Source of the DNA: Flaccisagitta enflata
Taxonomy: Eukaryota; Chaetognatha; Sagittoidea; Aphragmophora
Direction: 5' to 3'
Length of the DNA: 64,000 nt
NCBI GenBank assembly: GCA_965153355.1
Contig: OZ231126.1
Coordinates: 53,568,001-53,632,000, forward strand
This document shows, one piece after another, positions 61,561 through 64,000 of this stretch (positions within the stretch are counted from its first letter, which is position 1; each line of letters opens with the position of its first letter). The position numbers were made by a program, and so were the translations under genes. Below the pieces are notes generated by a model, which was not told the DNA's origin, did not search any database, and saw only the letters and a list, made by a program, of their open reading frames with translations.

Positions 61561-62214
61561 GAACAAATATAAAATCATGAATATTTTTAGTGAATATGAC
61601 AGGATGAACCGAGTTTAAACACTTTTCTTTCGGTACATTTTCAGCTAACTTTTTGGTATCAAATCGCCAAATATTGACTCAAAACTGTTTTAGCATATGT
61701 ATTACATGCCCTACTAATACTCTTTTATGAACAATCCACTAGTATAGGGTTTTAATCAGCGAGTATGTCATGAAAAGAACAAAATTTCTGTGCAAAAACC
61801 CGAAATCAGTGGACACTCATTTTCAAGCGGTAACTTCATGCTATTATCATCACCACAGTTTGATTCCAATGATCAATTTTTTTTTACAAGTCTGCTTAAA
61901 CCCAAGTGGCACTAATACAGAAAATTTTTGCGATGGTTTTATGTAGTTTTTACAGTCCTAATCAGTTATGTTATAAAAATTGCCAGCTGACAACAAAAAG
62001 TACTAAAAAATGACTCTACAATTTCTTTTTTTTGTTTCGGGCACTTCCTCTTAGAGTTAAGGTATGAAATTTTTACTGTAACTAAAAAAAAGACGTTCCT
62101 ACACTTGTATAAGATTTCAGAGCAATCCGATCATTTTAAGTATGGATTTTATCATTTTTTGTAATTTTTTCTATCCTATTTGGCTTTTTCGAAAAAAACA
62201 TTTTTCAGTTGGTA

Positions 62215-62350
62215 AATAACAAATCTCCAACACGAATGAAGATTTTGCATTTCTAAAAACATCAGACTCAAGCAATTGTATTTTGGATGCATCTGATGTT
62301 TTTGGTTTTTTTAATTTTTCATTTCCTATGCAAATTTGTTATTTACCGCG
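62215..62350. mobile_element. hairpin MITE (family E), copy 3
   Basis: GTAAATAACAAAT pairs with ATTTGTTATTTAC; inner AACATCAGA pairs with TCTGATGTT; right half TTTCCTATGCAAATTTG matches the family. Bases 60926-62214 otherwise show no gene. Confidence 0.75.
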
Positions 62351-62619
62351 TACCTATGTCACACCCATTTTTTTCCCATCCAAAAACTATTACCATTTAG
62401 AATGAATGTCCTGTAGAAATCGAGCTTTGATGAATATAATGATCTGACTATACAAAATTTAACCATCCAACGTAGCCAGATAACACTCTGAAGAGCATAG
62501 TTGACTGCTTGATTGATTGTATGCTTGCCTGCTTGCTTGATATCAAACAAACTTGTTTGATTTATCAACACAAAGATGAGGATGAAAATTGGCAAAAAAG
62601 GAGAGAGGTAAGAAAGAAA

Positions 62620-62658
62620 CAAAGAAACAAAGACAGAAAGACAGAAAAACAGAAAAAC

Positions 62659-62721
<63 letters not shown>

Positions 62722-62726
62722 AAAAA
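62620..62726. repeat. (AAAG)n/(ACAG)n microsatellite
   Basis: Purine-rich simple repeat. Confidence 0.97.
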
Positions 62727-63109
62727 AACGCGTATTTATGATGCTGCAGTTGGTATTGTTTGTGTGTGTGTTGGAGGGCGGTTGGGGGTGTGGTTGGGGT
62801 GAGGCAACAACATTGTGACCCCGCATCACTTGTTTTGGTTTCATTTGGTTATGTGTGTTGGTGTCTTTCGTCAATGGGTTGGCCAGTCAGTTACTTTTGA
62901 AAAATAGTTGTCTTATAACATATTTGCCAAATGCTAGTGGAGATAGGTTTTTAAATGCCCTTGCCCCCCCCTCCCCCTTTTGACTAGCCCTAATCTAGCC
63001 GCTGTTTATGTGTATCTTTCAAACTGCAGGGAAAGAGAATGTTGGATTACAAGTGCCATTAAGTAAAACGCTGGTCAGGAAAAACTTTGTCAGGTAGATT
63101 TATGACAAG

Positions 63110-64000
63110 CAGGCCTGAGCTATATAGCATTTTTGTCAACTATACAATACCAATACAATACTTTCAAGTATTGGGACAATACAATACATTACCAATACAA
63201 TACAATATCCATTAAAATCATATACAATATATTATCATAGCATACAATACAATATAATATATATCTGATTTTATATAGTTTTAATAATAAGTAATAAGTA
63301 GTAATATATATCAAACTGATTATAGTTGGATGATAAAAATGTGATGAAAAAATATAATAATTTTACTTATCATATAAATATTTTGTTATGTAAGAAGAGC
63401 TGAAAAATTTTCATATTTTTTTTTCATTTTGATAAAAGTTTTATTTTATTTTTTTGTTATTCTGTCTTTATCCTTAGTATCTTTTTTCTTTTTTTTTTAA
63501 ACTTATCTATTTTCTTCTTTTTTGTCTAGATCTGATTTTTTTTTTTTTTTTTTTATTATCTTTCCCTGTCTCTTTTACTCTTTCTTCTATAGATTTTTTT
63601 CTTCCTCTTCCTCCTCTTGATCCTTCTAGCTTGTAACCACTGATTGTTTCTTTTATAGATTCTTATTCTTCTTCTTCTTCTTTTTCTTTATTTCAAACCC
63701 ACTTAATCTGTCATAAGTTCTTCTTCCTCTTTTTCTTTTCATCCCTCACCCGCTTTTACTCACAGCAAATCCTCCTCTTCTCCTTTTATCTCTCACCTTC
63801 TCCACTTCTTTTGTTCTCCCTCAGACCTAGGAATGCTTTTCCTCTTCCTCTTCATCTCCTTCTGTCTTTTCTCATATATTTCACTTTTCTCAGATCAACT
63901 TTTTTGTAATATTGTATAGTATTGTATTGTATTGGGAAAATAACAAAATAAATTACATGTATTGGGAAAACCCAATACACAAGAATATTGTAAACCCAAT
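63110..64000. repeat. AATAC/TATTG-rich and pyrimidine-rich low-complexity DNA
   Basis: Irregular CAATACAATAC units at 63150-63260, a CT-rich tract at 63470-63900, then the inverted form GTATTGTATTG at 63915-64000. The two ends could form an inverted repeat about 0.8 kb apart. The window ends inside it. Bases 62730-63110 show no gene. Confidence 0.7.

Overview
The window is nuclear DNA of an invertebrate animal. The genes have introns with GT-AG (once GC-AG) boundaries and belong to animal families: a Ly6/three-finger GPI-anchored protein cluster, an EMI plus fasciclin (TGFBI/periostin-type) secreted protein, and a C6orf118/TSNAXIP1-type coiled-coil protein. Intergenic DNA is AT-rich and very heavily loaded with microsatellites and short non-autonomous transposable elements. 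I cannot name the phylum from the sequence.

Layout. 1-2170: dispersed repeats. 2171-5413 (+): complete four-exon Ly6 gene. 5414-9900: mobile-element debris. 9925-10330 (+): two internal exons of another Ly6 paralogue, whose downstream part is cut by an 11.9-kb LTR-type element (10544-22441) that sits inside a CA microsatellite; its two 601-bp LTRs are identical and its 10.7-kb interior has no coding capacity. 22442-29150: microsatellites and a 2-kb satellite-expanded element. 29172-30953 (+) and 38523-40795 (+): two more complete Ly6 genes. 44397-47383 (-): 5' part of an EMI/FAS1 gene. 52434-55451 (-): C6orf118-like gene with a 33-residue polyglutamine. 57226-59038 (+): an unrecognised, possibly frame-broken gene. 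The remainder to 64000 is repeats.

The Ly6 genes share one architecture: signal peptide exon, 63-69 bp exon, 100-127 bp exon, and a last exon of exactly 116 bp, with intron phases 0, 0, 1, ten cysteines and a C-terminal hydrophobic tail. They are same-strand tandem duplicates and probably all encode small GPI-anchored extracellular proteins.

Two signals look most novel. First, the non-coding interior of the LTR element carries about 12 copies of a two-stem hairpin motif followed by a G/A tract; the closing-stem sequences differ between copies but still pair. Second, about 20 copies of a short element (family A) have a 5' palindrome, a tetranucleotide microsatellite, a 3' copy of the palindrome arm that co-varies with the 5' arm, a 3' hairpin and a CTTGTT tail. 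That layout is like Helentron-associated (INE-1/HINE-type) elements. A second family (B) with a related layout has about 10 copies.
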